Assembly (NCBI GenBank): GCA_964644695.1
Contig: CAZXWN010000002.1
Coordinates: forward strand, 231,241-295,240
Length of the DNA: 64,000 nucleotides
Direction: 5' to 3'
From: CAZXWN01 sp964644695 [NCBI: uncultured bacterium]
Lineage (GTDB): Bacteria > UBP4 > UBA4092
The notes under the pieces were generated by a model. That model made no database searches. It worked only from the letters and a program-made list of their open reading frames with translations, and had not been told where the DNA came from. Made by a program: the position numbers and the translations under genes. Shown here piece by piece: positions 27,101 through 34,996 of this stretch; position 1 is the first letter of the stretch; every line of letters starts with the position of its first letter.

Positions 27101-27349
27101 ATGACTTGGTTCCAATCTGAGAAACCTGTATCTGCTCTGGTAGATGTTCAGAAAACGGGGGTATTGATTCAGGCTGAGGTCAAAGAAACAACCAAAATTT
27201 CTCTTTCCATAGATAAAGCACCTAAGCAAGTTTATGTGGATGGAGTGTTGATTCCAGCTGGTGCATTGTGGAAATATGATAACAGGGCAGGGAAACTGAT
27301 TGTTCAGGTTGAACCCGGTAAACACTTGGTTCGAGCGATTACGAAGTAA
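24116..27349 (+). CDS. Secreted heparinase II/III-like polysaccharide lyase with DUF4962-like N-terminal domain
   Basis: The protein is about 1077 residues. A signal peptide (GWLIAILFLFTGYMVMA) is followed by a beta-rich domain to about 200, a fibronectin-like segment around 205-280, an alpha/alpha toroid domain (about 290-620) with NNHPWFCTSALGIGGLALY and YPWLKKTASYKI, and a C-terminal beta-sandwich domain with SHSHPDLNSFVLYGKGEPLL near 660 and DHHIEWSLQSKAHN near 700. Those last motifs, with their paired histidines, are typical of heparinase II/III-family lyases that cleave uronate-containing polysaccharides. I start at the ATG at 24116 (GGAGA 9 nt upstream); an ATG at 24068 would overlap asd. 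A terminator follows. The substrate is unknown. Confidence 0.85.
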   Translation: MTSHVNFKGWLIAILFLFTGYMVMAKQPIAVSQDWSSPQMGVLLQSDSKGEVWRAEKTTQDNIDRMVLRCPITRKLTPELPMTFRYRIQTLREVLDFRINLIDKSGTRYSYLITKPSPDVWQSDSSPVNELRDDKYRRLWNPQNITTLEYEVLTRGKSGEKVILDFEPVVYEANTTVSEENSFFTYPKRGVFASANPPFISWSLVTGATQYRVTLSQDSLMKYQNAIDYQSDWITTNFHTPTRIIEDGNWYARVEYKTADGIKVSPITRFLISEKSKKFLVPSVPDKLKSVHPYLMVNPTILQRLRNEITNSKQNTWIELTTWLYTTSLQYQPEEPPVFKDGVWDYETWRTIDNKAGAAQTNILQSALIYMVSHDTVAAENARRVMLDVARWKVDGSTGINSVDHAAQGLLYSMSLGYDWLNDYLSDADKKVVRECIRQRADLMYKFLNPLRSDPANNHPWFCTSALGIGGLALYNEVPEAKDWVDYAVQLYCGQYLSLGGPDGEWHEGIAYWSYTLFFVFQFTDSLYEATGVDLYQYPWLKKTASYKINAQPPVSFGVPFGDSKPLLPSAFDALIMSRFASRYKDGLAQWYCTQIPALGKSYLPYYMLWFDSNLKPAVVDNQPASAMWKEWGVAVHHSSLVGADNNMVAIKSGDYLGRRWSHSHPDLNSFVLYGKGEPLLCDSGYYDPSGGVPYGGDHHIEWSLQSKAHNLPLVNGNGQSIFTPGADGEISKYLALKDMLYVCADASNPMIYNWQLDQYKRHLFALDSETYLTWDEIAAPEPARYDWLYHSAFPMTVNPEQRMISITGKKSRLEMRFLNPLKLSYSLSSGFTIVPARKTPTSFPDQYHVAIYPATTTRVDWVPIKDYAEPSSIDSQPGVKLKQTGFGVLYSLSNASGKRPVSCSPLSVPYADAGKIYLGNTHYYYLFNRTNTSLPLTVSANVDQVTDNPLVMLLSSIVSFEAEFRGKGLILGTDQDKHIKRLILVDALSVKALGMTWFQSEKPVSALVDVQKTGVLIQAEVKETTKISLSIDKAPKQVYVDGVLIPAGALWKYDNRAGKLIVQVEPGKHLVRAITK

Positions 27350-27374
27350 TCTATATAGACCCTGTTTTTGATGT

Positions 27375-27409
27375 AAAAGGCGGCTTGTTATTACAAGCCG
27401 CCTTTTTTT
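27375..27409 (+). terminator. Terminator after the heparinase-like gene
   Basis: A 14-bp stem around GGCGGCTTGT with a short loop, followed by a run of seven T. It lies 25 nt after the stop. Confidence 0.92.
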
Positions 27410-27427
27410 ATTATTAGGTGTTGTTTG

Positions 27428-27456
27428 TTCACATTGTCAATGACTTATGGTAATAT
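27428..27456 (+). promoter_or_regulatory. Promoter of the korAB leader RNA
   Basis: TTCACA and TAATAT are separated by 17 nt. The predicted start (about 27463) falls at the first base of the structured region below. Confidence 0.65.
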
Positions 27457-27462
27457 CTCAGT

Positions 27463-27661
27463 TGACGGCAGGTGTGTCGAGGTAGATTACCAACAGATTG
27501 CCGCGGAAAGGTAAGCCAGGTTCTGGTCATCAAAACCGATGTGGCTTTTAGATATGAAGCAGCAGAGAAAGTTTGACTGCCGGATAATATCAAATAGTTT
27601 AATCTATAAGTGTCTTTACATACAGCTCGATGGAATTGGGTATTTCCGTCGAGCTGTTTTA
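27463..27661 (+). ncRNA. Candidate structured leader RNA or small RNA ending in a terminator, upstream of korAB
   Basis: This roughly 200-nt stretch has its own promoter and ends in a strong terminator (14-bp stem, 27622-27657, then TTTTATTTTATT), 60 nt before the korA start. It is internally structured: CGGCAG (27466-27471) pairs with CTGCCG (27577-27582) to close a domain containing GGTA/TACC (27481-27491) and AAGCCA/TGGCTT (27513-27547, with inner GGTT/AACC) stem-loops. It could be a riboswitch-attenuator controlling the oxidoreductase or a free-standing small RNA such as a 6S-type RNA. I could not match it to a known class from memory. Confidence 0.55.
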
Positions 27662-27721
27662 TTTTATTAACATTCTCGACTGGAGTCTGTATCTGGTCGG
27701 AAAAAGTTGAGGATAGAATAC

Positions 27722-29512
27722 ATGAATGGTCTAGTCTTTAGAATTGGCGGTGAGGGCGGTGAAGGTGTCATCAGTACTGGAGAATTGTTGACGCTTGCCT
27801 GTGCCCGTGCGGGATATGAAATCTATGCTTACAAGACTTATCCTGCCGAAATCAAGGGTGGCTATGCCATGTGGCAGGTCCGTGTGAAAGATGAAATACT
27901 CCTGTCGCAAGGCGATAAAGTCGATGTCCTGATTTGTTTTAATCAAGAATCTTATGATCGGGATATAAGAGACATTTCAGATAATGGAGTGCTTTTATAC
28001 GATGTTGACCAATGCCCCAATGTGAAGGATGAGGGTAGTTATCAAAAAATTGGGATTGCCTTCAACAAACTGGCTGTTGAAAAAGTGGGATCCAAGCGAT
28101 CAAAGAATGTTCTGATTCTGGGTATCATTGCCGGGTTGTTTAAGTTCCCAGAGGACATCCTGATTGGTATGGTTCGGCACAAATGGGCTCACAAAGGGGA
28201 AACGATCGTCCAGAAAAATGTGGAAGCTTTGCAAGTTGGGATTGAGTATGTCCACGAAAATTTGAATATTGATCTGAAGTTAAGCCTTCCCAAAATAGAT
28301 AAAGAGCCCACCTTAGTTTTGTCTGGAAATGAAGCGTTATCTCTGGGTGCCATAGCCGCAGGAATTAAGTTCTATGGTGGTTATCCTATTACACCGGCCT
28401 CTGACATTATGGAATTTCTGGCGGAACACCTTCCCAAATTGGGTGGGACTGTTATCCAGACAGAAGATGAAATATCCGCATTAGCTTCGGTCCTGGGCGC
28501 TTCTTATGCCGGAGCAAAATCCATGACAGCTACTTCCGGTCCTGGTCTGTCTTTAATGTGTGAATTAATTGGACTGAGCTCGATGGCTGAGATTCCCTGT
28601 GTTGTTGTGGATGTGCAGCGAGGTGGCCCTTCCACAGGGTTGCCGACCAAAGTGGAACAGTCTGATTTGAACTTAGCCCTATACGGAGCACATGGGGATT
28701 CTCCCCGTGTCGTCATGGCTTTATCTAGTGTGGAAGATGCTTTTTATGGGATGATTCGTGCTTTTAATATTGCGGAACGAGTCCAGATGCCGGTTATTGT
28801 GTTAAGTGATCAATACCTGGCTCAGCGAAAGGCGAGTGTAAGAATTCCTGACATTACCCGTATTAAACCCGAAAATCGTTTGCAGCCAGATCCTGCAACT
28901 CAAACATCGGATTATAAGCGTTATGAAATGACGGAGTCAGGAATATCGCCCATGGCAATACCCGGACTGCACCCCTATGGATATGTGGCAACAGGTATTG
29001 AGCACCATGAAAATGCAAAACCAGGATATAGTCCCAAACTCCATGATTCCATGACACGAAAACGGTTTGCTAAATTAGCGAGTGTCCATGATGATTCCAA
29101 CGAATATGTGAAATATTATGGTGATGAAAATCCGGAAGTGGGAATTATCGGGTGGGGGTCGTCCGAAGGTGTAATTCGGGAAGCTGTAAAAATGGCGAAC
29201 GCCAAAGGTATGAAGGTGGCGGCTCTCCATCCCAAGATAATCAGCCCCTTGCCTTATCAGGCGATTGACAAATTTCTCAGTAAAACAAAACGGATCATTG
29301 TGCCGGAGATGAACTATATCGGCCAATTTGCAAATTATCTGACAGCCTGGCACGACTTCAGGCCGATTCGGTTAAACAAATATCAGGGAATGCCTTTTAC
29401 CCCGGATGATATATATTCCAAGATTGAAGAAGTATATGGTAACAAAGATATTGAACATACCCATTCACCGATTTATGAAGCCCCGGTTTCACCCCGGGGC
29501 GGGAGGTCATAA
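27722..29512 (+). CDS. korA: 2-oxoacid:ferredoxin oxidoreductase, fused gamma/alpha subunit
   Basis: This protein of about 596 residues has an N-terminal gamma domain (1-180, GEGGEGVISTGELL glycine-rich loop) fused to an alpha (pyrimidine-binding) domain starting LSGNEALSLGAIAAG near 200, with GGYPITPASDIME near 219, TATSGPGLSLM near 267 and QRGGPSTGLPTK near 300. This is the KorA/2-oxoglutarate-type fused arrangement. With the beta subunit it decarboxylates a 2-oxoacid to the acyl-CoA and reduces ferredoxin. I use the ATG at 27722 (GAGG 9 nt upstream) rather than a TTG at 27707. The 2-oxoglutarate versus other 2-oxoacid choice is unresolved. It follows a leader RNA with a terminator. Confidence 0.9.
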   Translation: MNGLVFRIGGEGGEGVISTGELLTLACARAGYEIYAYKTYPAEIKGGYAMWQVRVKDEILLSQGDKVDVLICFNQESYDRDIRDISDNGVLLYDVDQCPNVKDEGSYQKIGIAFNKLAVEKVGSKRSKNVLILGIIAGLFKFPEDILIGMVRHKWAHKGETIVQKNVEALQVGIEYVHENLNIDLKLSLPKIDKEPTLVLSGNEALSLGAIAAGIKFYGGYPITPASDIMEFLAEHLPKLGGTVIQTEDEISALASVLGASYAGAKSMTATSGPGLSLMCELIGLSSMAEIPCVVVDVQRGGPSTGLPTKVEQSDLNLALYGAHGDSPRVVMALSSVEDAFYGMIRAFNIAERVQMPVIVLSDQYLAQRKASVRIPDITRIKPENRLQPDPATQTSDYKRYEMTESGISPMAIPGLHPYGYVATGIEHHENAKPGYSPKLHDSMTRKRFAKLASVHDDSNEYVKYYGDENPEVGIIGWGSSEGVIREAVKMANAKGMKVAALHPKIISPLPYQAIDKFLSKTKRIIVPEMNYIGQFANYLTAWHDFRPIRLNKYQGMPFTPDDIYSKIEEVYGNKDIEHTHSPIYEAPVSPRGGRS

Positions 29513-29515
29513 ACC

Positions 29516-30391
29516 ATGTCCGTGCCAGATAAAGTAGAAACTCCAGAGCCGTTGGTTCGTACGGCGAAAGACTATAAATCCGGGAATGATCCAATTTGGT
29601 GTCCCGGGTGTGGTGATTATGGAGTATTAGCTTCACTCTATGATATGTTGGTTACTCATAATTATGATCCCAAAGATGTCGTGGTTGTTTCTGGAATTGG
29701 ATGTTCTTCTCGACTGCCCGGATTCCTGACTACCTACGGATTTCATGGTGTACATGGCAGAGCCCTTCCGATTGCCATGGGAGTTAAACTGGCTAATCCT
29801 CAGCTATCTGTCATAGTTACCGGTGGAGATGGTGATGGATTTGCCATTGGCGGTGGTCATATACCTCATATGTGCCGGCGAAATGCGGATTTAACCTATA
29901 TTGTGATGGATAATGAAATTTACGGATTAACAAAAGGTCAAATATCACCCACCAGTCCTATTGGTCTGGACACGGGAACAACACCTCTGGGTTCAATCGA
30001 AAGACCTATTAATCCAATTGCCATGACCCTGATTTACGGTGCTACCTTTGTGGCGAGGACCTATTCCGGTAAAAGACCGGATATGACCAAGATATTCATC
30101 AAGGGAATTGACCATAAAGGGTTCTCATTCATTGACGTATATAGTCCATGTATTACCTTCTATGATACCTACAAGACATGGCCGCAAAAGATTGCTCCTA
30201 TCCCAGAAGACCACGATGTGACGGATTTACAGGCCGCATTAAAACTGGCTATGGACACCGAAAAAATGTATGTGGGTATTTTTTATCAGAAAGAAGAACC
30301 TACTCTGGAGCAACAGCAGGAGCAAATGCATTCAGAATCAATGAAGTACGGTGTTCCCACTATGGAAAATTTCTACGAGATGTTCCGGTAG
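29516..30391 (+). CDS. korB: 2-oxoacid:ferredoxin oxidoreductase, beta (TPP-binding) subunit
   Basis: This 291-residue TPP subunit has WCPGCGDYGVL near 27, VSGIGCSSRLPGF near 59, and the TPP/Mg motif VTGGDGDGFAIGGGH near 99 that continues to MDNEIYGLTKGQ near 128. It lacks an iron-sulfur ferredoxin domain, like standard KorB. It binds thiamine diphosphate and, with the gamma/alpha subunit encoded 3 nt upstream, transfers electrons to ferredoxin. A terminator-like hairpin follows, then a REP-like element. Confidence 0.93.
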   Translation: MSVPDKVETPEPLVRTAKDYKSGNDPIWCPGCGDYGVLASLYDMLVTHNYDPKDVVVVSGIGCSSRLPGFLTTYGFHGVHGRALPIAMGVKLANPQLSVIVTGGDGDGFAIGGGHIPHMCRRNADLTYIVMDNEIYGLTKGQISPTSPIGLDTGTTPLGSIERPINPIAMTLIYGATFVARTYSGKRPDMTKIFIKGIDHKGFSFIDVYSPCITFYDTYKTWPQKIAPIPEDHDVTDLQAALKLAMDTEKMYVGIFYQKEEPTLEQQQEQMHSESMKYGVPTMENFYEMFR

Positions 30392-30416
30392 TAATCCCTC
30401 TTTAAATCATGACTCC

Positions 30417-30445
30417 AAAGGGTCGGTTGAACTAGCCGGCCCTTT
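30417..30445 (+). terminator. Terminator after korB
   Basis: AAAGGGTCGG pairs with CCGGCCCTTT (one G-T pair) across a 9-nt loop, followed by a pyrimidine-rich stretch rather than a clean T run. Confidence 0.6.
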
Positions 30446-30456
30446 CTCATTTCTAT

Positions 30457-30502
30457 TCGAAGAATCCACGGAGCTACTCGGAACAACTCCGTGGATTCTA
30501 CC
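30457..30502. repeat. REP-like palindromic element, copy 2
   Basis: ATCCACGGAG-CTACTCGGAACA-ACTCCGTGGAT has perfect outer arms and a weaker inner stem. It is the most diverged of three copies in the window and again lies in the 3' flank of an operon (after korB). Confidence 0.78.
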
Positions 30503-30628
30503 GTCTAAAAATAAATGTGACATTTTAAATCTTGAGATATACTATGCAACTGAAGAGTCGGTTATTGAGGTAATTAAGAACGTTTTCCAAGAGAATTATT
30601 TGTATTATTCATTTTGGGGAGGTATTGT

Positions 30629-30982
30629 ATGTTGTTGAGCAAAGTGTTTCCGCCACTGAATCGTGAGGATCGGACCTTTTTGGCAGTTATTTGCCGACTG
30701 GTAAACTATGGCTTTGCGTTTATGCTGGGGGCCTGTATTGCCATGGGTGCGTGGGTTGTAGGGCAGTACATCATGATTATTGTTGGTTTTTGTCTGGTGT
30801 TGGATATGCTGTTTATCAAGATGAATGCTCGAAATATCGTCGCTTTAGTCTTGCTTCAGGTGTTTTTTCTGACGTGTTCCTTGGGACTTGGTTTTCGCAT
30901 GGGATATGAAAATTCAGACAAATCGGTTTATACTCAGGTGGCAAATAGAACAACTAATGAAAAAGCCATGGAATCAAAATAA
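30629..30982 (+). CDS. Small membrane protein, unknown function
   Basis: This protein of about 117 residues has three hydrophobic segments (near 22-42, 46-64 and 70-92), then a polar C-terminus. The ATG at 30629 follows GGGGAGG by 6 nt and is the clear start. I do not recognise a family. It stands alone between the korAB operon and the convergent M16 peptidase gene, so context suggests no function. Confidence 0.65.
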   Translation: MLLSKVFPPLNREDRTFLAVICRLVNYGFAFMLGACIAMGAWVVGQYIMIIVGFCLVLDMLFIKMNARNIVALVLLQVFFLTCSLGLGFRMGYENSDKSVYTQVANRTTNEKAMESK

Positions 30983-31004
30983 TCCCAGGGCGTATAAATT
31001 TAAT

Positions 31005-32243
31005 TTATTTATCTAATTTAGCAACTGGGCCTACAACACTCCAGGCCATTCGTTCGGGTTGCAGCAGGGTTTTGGATATTCTCTGTACATCTTCGATCGT
31101 AACACTGTCAATCTTGGTTAATATGTCATCAATACTTAAGTAAGTCTGATAGTAAATCTCTTGTTCAGCCAGTCGATTCATCCTGCTATTAGTACTTTCC
31201 AATCCAAGAACCAGGTGACCTTTGATTTGTTCGCGGGCTTCCATAAATTCCTGTTCAGGTACAGCTTCATTTCCAACCTTTGCAAGTTCAACAAAAATCA
31301 GGTCCTTTACCTGTTTGAAATATTCTGGGGATGTACCGCCATAAATCCCAAATATCCCTGTATCCCGGTAGGATTGACCAAAAGTACCGATGCCATAAAC
31401 AAGTCCTCGTTTCTCACGAATTTCCTGGAACAACCGGGAACTCATTCCACCACCTAAAATCGTACTCAAGACTGTTAATGCATAACGGTCCCGATGGTCT
31501 CGGGCATAACTATCCGTTGCCATGGAGAAATGTATCTGTTCCACTGGTTTTTCATAATACATCTCTGGATAGGCGGATGGAGGTGTTGGAGGTATTTCGA
31601 TGGGATGGTCCGAACCCGGGAGATGGTCGAAATGAGTTTTAACTAAATCGACTAATTGTTGATGGTCAACATCTCCGGCGGCTGAAACAATCAAATTGTG
31701 AAATACATAATTTCGTTTTCGGTATGCATCTACAAATTCCTTATTGAAGGAATTAACTGTTTCCCGGAATCCAATGGTGGGTCTTCCTAATGAACTTCCT
31801 GGCCATAACCCTTCGGTCAGTTTATCAATAGAGACTTCGTCAGGATCGTCTTCATACATGCTGATTTCTTCCAGGATAACTTTCTTTTCTTTCTCCATTT
31901 CATCGGCTGGATAAGTAGAATTCAACACGATATCGGAAAGGAGATTGACAGCACGGTCCAAATGAGTGCCGAGGATTTTGCAATAAAAACAGCAGGTTTC
32001 TTTGTCCGTCATCGCATTCAATATGCCGCCAACGGATTCAACTTCCCGTGCTATTTCCTGGGGATTTCGAGTCGTGGTTCCTTTGAAGGTCGTATGTTCT
32101 ATAAAATGGGCCAAACCGGCTTCTTCCGGTGTTTCCTGTCGACTTCCGGCGGCCACCCAGATTCCAATACTGACGGATCGATAGGAATCCATTTTTTCAC
32201 TGATTATTGTGAGCCCGTTATCCAATACTGTCTTGTTATACAT
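31005..32243 (-). CDS. M16-family zinc metallopeptidase
   Basis: This 412-residue protein has the inverted zinc motif HFIEH (H46, E49, H50) and a downstream glutamate near 125 (EKKVILEEI) as the usual third ligand. It then has the paired inactive-like C-terminal domain ending with YGIGTFGQSYRDTGIFGIYGG. This is the short, single-pair M16 protease (as in processing-peptidase-like bacterial proteins) that commonly sits next to pnp and truB genes. It ends the large - strand translation operon and is separated from pnp by a terminator. The substrate is unknown. Confidence 0.92.
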   Translation of the reverse strand: MYNKTVLDNGLTIISEKMDSYRSVSIGIWVAAGSRQETPEEAGLAHFIEHTTFKGTTTRNPQEIAREVESVGGILNAMTDKETCCFYCKILGTHLDRAVNLLSDIVLNSTYPADEMEKEKKVILEEISMYEDDPDEVSIDKLTEGLWPGSSLGRPTIGFRETVNSFNKEFVDAYRKRNYVFHNLIVSAAGDVDHQQLVDLVKTHFDHLPGSDHPIEIPPTPPSAYPEMYYEKPVEQIHFSMATDSYARDHRDRYALTVLSTILGGGMSSRLFQEIREKRGLVYGIGTFGQSYRDTGIFGIYGGTSPEYFKQVKDLIFVELAKVGNEAVPEQEFMEAREQIKGHLVLGLESTNSRMNRLAEQEIYYQTYLSIDDILTKIDSVTIEDVQRISKTLLQPERMAWSVVGPVAKLDK

Positions 32244-32275
32244 ACGGAAATTAGTCCTCCGGTTGGGTAATAAAA

Positions 32276-32304
32276 AAAGTCGGGGTTGTTATTACCCCGA
32301 CTTT
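32276..32304 (-). terminator. Terminator between pnp and the M16 gene
   Basis: AAAGTCGGGGT pairs with ACCCCGACTTT; seven T follow on the - strand. It may reduce read-through into the peptidase gene. Confidence 0.85.
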
Positions 32305-32334
32305 AATCTTATCTAAAAATTAAGGTTTTGGATA

Positions 32335-34533
32335 TTAGCGGCGAGGCCCACGACGATCTCGGTCTCCGCCACGGTGATCATGTCCACCTGGACGAGGTCC
32401 ACGATTTTCACGGGGACGACGGGGTGGTTCATTAGGATCTACTTCGGGTAAACCAGCCATTTCACGCATGGCGCGTTTACGGGAGAGATTCAACCGGCCT
32501 TTGTCATCAATTTCGAAGGCTTTCACGAAAATCATGTCGCCTTCTTTGACGACATCTTCAACCTTGGCAACTCGTTGCATATCAAGTTCAGAGATATGGA
32601 CCAGTCCTTCTTTGCCGGGAATTATCTCGACAAAAGCACCGAACTCCATTAACCGGGTAACCTTACCATGATAAGTCTTACCGACTTCAACTTCCTGAAC
32701 CATGGACTTGATCATGTTCTCGGCTTTAGCTGCAGCTGCGGCATCTGTGGTAGCGATAACAACCTTACCATCATCGTCGATGTCAATCTTCACACCTGTT
32801 TCTTCAATGATGCTCTTGATCTTCTTACCGCCGGGCCCAATGACATCGCCAATCTTGGTCTTATCAATCATAAAGACGGTCAGACGAGGTGCATACGGAC
32901 TCAGTTCAGGACGTGGCTCGGTGAGGGCTTTACCCATTTCACCCAGAATATGCATACGGCCTTCCTTAGCTTGCGCCAAAGCTTTGGCCATTGTATCAAT
33001 AGTGATACCATCGCACTTCAGGTCTAACTGAAATGCTGTAATTCCAGTGGATGTTCCAGCAACCTTAAAGTCCATATCACCCAGGTGATCTTCCATACCC
33101 ATGATGTCGGACAGAATTGCGAACTTCTCACCATCGGTGATTAATCCCATGGCGATACCCGCAACAGGTGCTTTTATTGGAACACCGGCATCCATCAGTG
33201 AAAGGCTGCCGCCACACACTGAAGCCATTGAAGAAGAACCATTGGATTCAAGGATGTCTGAGACAATTCTGATGGTGTAGGGGAATGACATCGCATCTGG
33301 AAGAACTGCCGTTAAGGCTCTTTCTGCCAGCATGCCGTGTCCAATTTCTCTGCGGCCTGGTCCAGATATTCTCCGAACTTCACCCACAGAGAAAGGCGGG
33401 AAGTTATAGTGCAGCATGAACCGTTTACTGGTTTCGCCCAGCATAGTGTCCACGATTTGTTCATCACTTCCAGAACCCAGTGTCGTTGCCGCAAGAGCCT
33501 GAGTTTGACCCCGAGTGAATAACGCTGACCCGTGAGTTCTTGCCAAGACGCCTACTTCAGCAACAATGTTTCTGATTTGAGTATAGGTACGACCATCAGC
33601 ACGGACACCTTCATTCAAAATCATCTGACGGACCATGGTATATTCCATGTTTTCCATGATGGCTTTGATGGTGTTTTTCTGGTCAGGGTAGGACTCTTCG
33701 AAATTCAGAAGGGTTGCATCTTTGGCTTCACTTAAAGCTTTTTCGCGGGCTTCCTTGTCAGCAATGCGAATGGCCTGATTAATCTTCTCTCTGACAAAGC
33801 TTTCAACAGCTTCCTTCAGTGTAGCATCAACCTCTTTGGCCACGACTTCCCGTTTAGGTTTCCCACAAAGAGCTATTAACTCTTCCTGGGCACCGATGAT
33901 TTTCTTAATGTTATCATGGGCGACCTGTAAAGCTTCGAGCATCTCTTCTTCCGAGATTTCTTTGGCAGAACCTTCTACCATAACTACAGCATCTTTGGTC
34001 CCGGCAACAACCAAATCTATGGTGCATTCGGGTAATTGACTGTAGGTGGGGTTAACAATGATTTCTCCGTTTATCTTTCCGATTTTTACACCGGCAATTA
34101 ATTTAGTCAACGGAATATCAGAGATACCCAATGCGGCAGAGGCTGCGGAAATACCCATTACACCCGCATCATTTTCCAAATCAGATGAAAGAACCAACAC
34201 CATTACCTGTGTTTCATTGAAGAAACCTTCAGGGAACAGTGGGCGAATGGGTCTGTCAATCAGTCGGGATGATAGAATTTCGTTATCAGACGGACGTCCT
34301 TCTCTCTTGATAAATCCTCCCGGGAAACGGCCTGAAGCATATAACCGTTCACGGAATTCAATAGTCAGAGGAAAGAAGTCCTGATTCTCGGAGGGCTTAT
34401 CCGCCGCAACAGCGGCCGCAATGATCTGGGTATCGCCGTATATAGCATGGATAGAACCATCTGCCTGGCGAGCCATTTTACCCGTTTCCAGGCGGAGTGT
34501 TCTCCCGCCGATTTCTACTTCTACTGAATACAT
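32335..34533 (-). CDS. pnp: Polynucleotide phosphorylase
   Basis: This 732-residue protein has two RNase PH-like domains (around 5-220 and 320-540, with FFPLTIEFRERLYASGRFPGG and RTHGSALFTRGQTQ), a KH domain near 555-615 (IGPGGKKIKSIIEETG) and an S1 domain near 620-690 (GKVTRLMEFGAFVEIIPGKEG). It ends in a 25-residue RG/RD-rich tail. The enzyme degrades RNA 3'-5' phosphorolytically. It follows rpsO by 75 nt, the standard arrangement. AAGGAG lies before the start. A pairing TTCCTG/CAGGAA in the rpsO-pnp spacer may be an RNase III-type site, but that is unproven. The RGG-like tail is a typical RNA-binding add-on. Confidence 0.97.
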   Translation of the reverse strand: MYSVEVEIGGRTLRLETGKMARQADGSIHAIYGDTQIIAAAVAADKPSENQDFFPLTIEFRERLYASGRFPGGFIKREGRPSDNEILSSRLIDRPIRPLFPEGFFNETQVMVLVLSSDLENDAGVMGISAASAALGISDIPLTKLIAGVKIGKINGEIIVNPTYSQLPECTIDLVVAGTKDAVVMVEGSAKEISEEEMLEALQVAHDNIKKIIGAQEELIALCGKPKREVVAKEVDATLKEAVESFVREKINQAIRIADKEAREKALSEAKDATLLNFEESYPDQKNTIKAIMENMEYTMVRQMILNEGVRADGRTYTQIRNIVAEVGVLARTHGSALFTRGQTQALAATTLGSGSDEQIVDTMLGETSKRFMLHYNFPPFSVGEVRRISGPGRREIGHGMLAERALTAVLPDAMSFPYTIRIVSDILESNGSSSMASVCGGSLSLMDAGVPIKAPVAGIAMGLITDGEKFAILSDIMGMEDHLGDMDFKVAGTSTGITAFQLDLKCDGITIDTMAKALAQAKEGRMHILGEMGKALTEPRPELSPYAPRLTVFMIDKTKIGDVIGPGGKKIKSIIEETGVKIDIDDDGKVVIATTDAAAAAKAENMIKSMVQEVEVGKTYHGKVTRLMEFGAFVEIIPGKEGLVHISELDMQRVAKVEDVVKEGDMIFVKAFEIDDKGRLNLSRKRAMREMAGLPEVDPNEPPRRPRENRGPRPGGHDHRGGDRDRRGPRR

Positions 34534-34607
34534 GCTTTAACTCCTTGTTTGTGCAGTGTTCCTGAAGTTGTTACTTTTCCAGGAATTGACGCTGAGATGG
34601 TCAGGAA

Positions 34608-34877
34608 CTACTTGCGGAGCCCAAGCTTCTCAATCAGTTTCAGATACCGATCGGCATCTGCTTTTTTCAGATAATCCAGTAATCTACGACGTTGTCCTAC
34701 CATTTTCAGCAGACCGCGACGTGATGCATGGTCTTTCTTGTGGCTATCAAAATGGGCTGACAGGCTGTTGATACGTTCGGTCAAAAGTGCAATTTGCACT
34801 TCCGGTGAACCGGTATCTCCTTCATGAGTTTTGTTCATGGAGATAACCTTGTCTTTTTTGTCTTTGGTCAAAGGCAT
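34608..34877 (-). CDS. rpsO: 30S ribosomal protein S15
   Basis: The 89 residues match S15 throughout: [17 protein letters not shown] near 20, [19 protein letters not shown] near 38 and [16 protein letters not shown] near 58. It binds the 16S rRNA central domain. An AAGGAGGAAGG site precedes the start. Its leader contains a possible three-way junction like those used by S15 for autoregulation (34903-34971), and a promoter sits at the end of truB. Confidence 0.97.
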   Translation of the reverse strand: MPLTKDKKDKVISMNKTHEGDTGSPEVQIALLTERINSLSAHFDSHKKDHASRRGLLKMVGQRRRLLDYLKKADADRYLKLIEKLGLRK

Positions 34878-34902
34878 TTGACCTTCCTCCTTAGTGTTTT
34901 AT

Positions 34903-34971
34903 GCCTTGTTCCCAGAAACTCGTCGCCAGCGTGGCCCCGAGAGCAAGGTCTGTTCTGCCCGGAATACCGGG
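34903..34971 (-). promoter_or_regulatory. Candidate S15-type autoregulatory leader of rpsO
   Basis: On the - strand the leader contains a CCCGG/CCGGG hairpin (34958-34971). It then has a possible three-way junction: CCTTG/CAAGG closes two arms, one with GCCA-CGC-TGGC inside CTC/GAG, the other a short TTC/GAA hairpin. It ends about 26 nt before the rpsO start. S15 is known to repress its own mRNA through leader structures that differ among phyla. The fold is by eye. Confidence 0.5.
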
Positions 34972-34990
34972 TCAGTTCTTTAAAATTCAA

Positions 34991-34996
34991 ATTATA
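34991..34996 (-). promoter_or_regulatory. Putative -10 box of rpsO
   Basis: TATAAT on the - strand lies just after the truB stop codon, which would put the transcription start near 34984 and give rpsO its own promoter with the structured leader. No clear -35 is seen. Confidence 0.45.
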
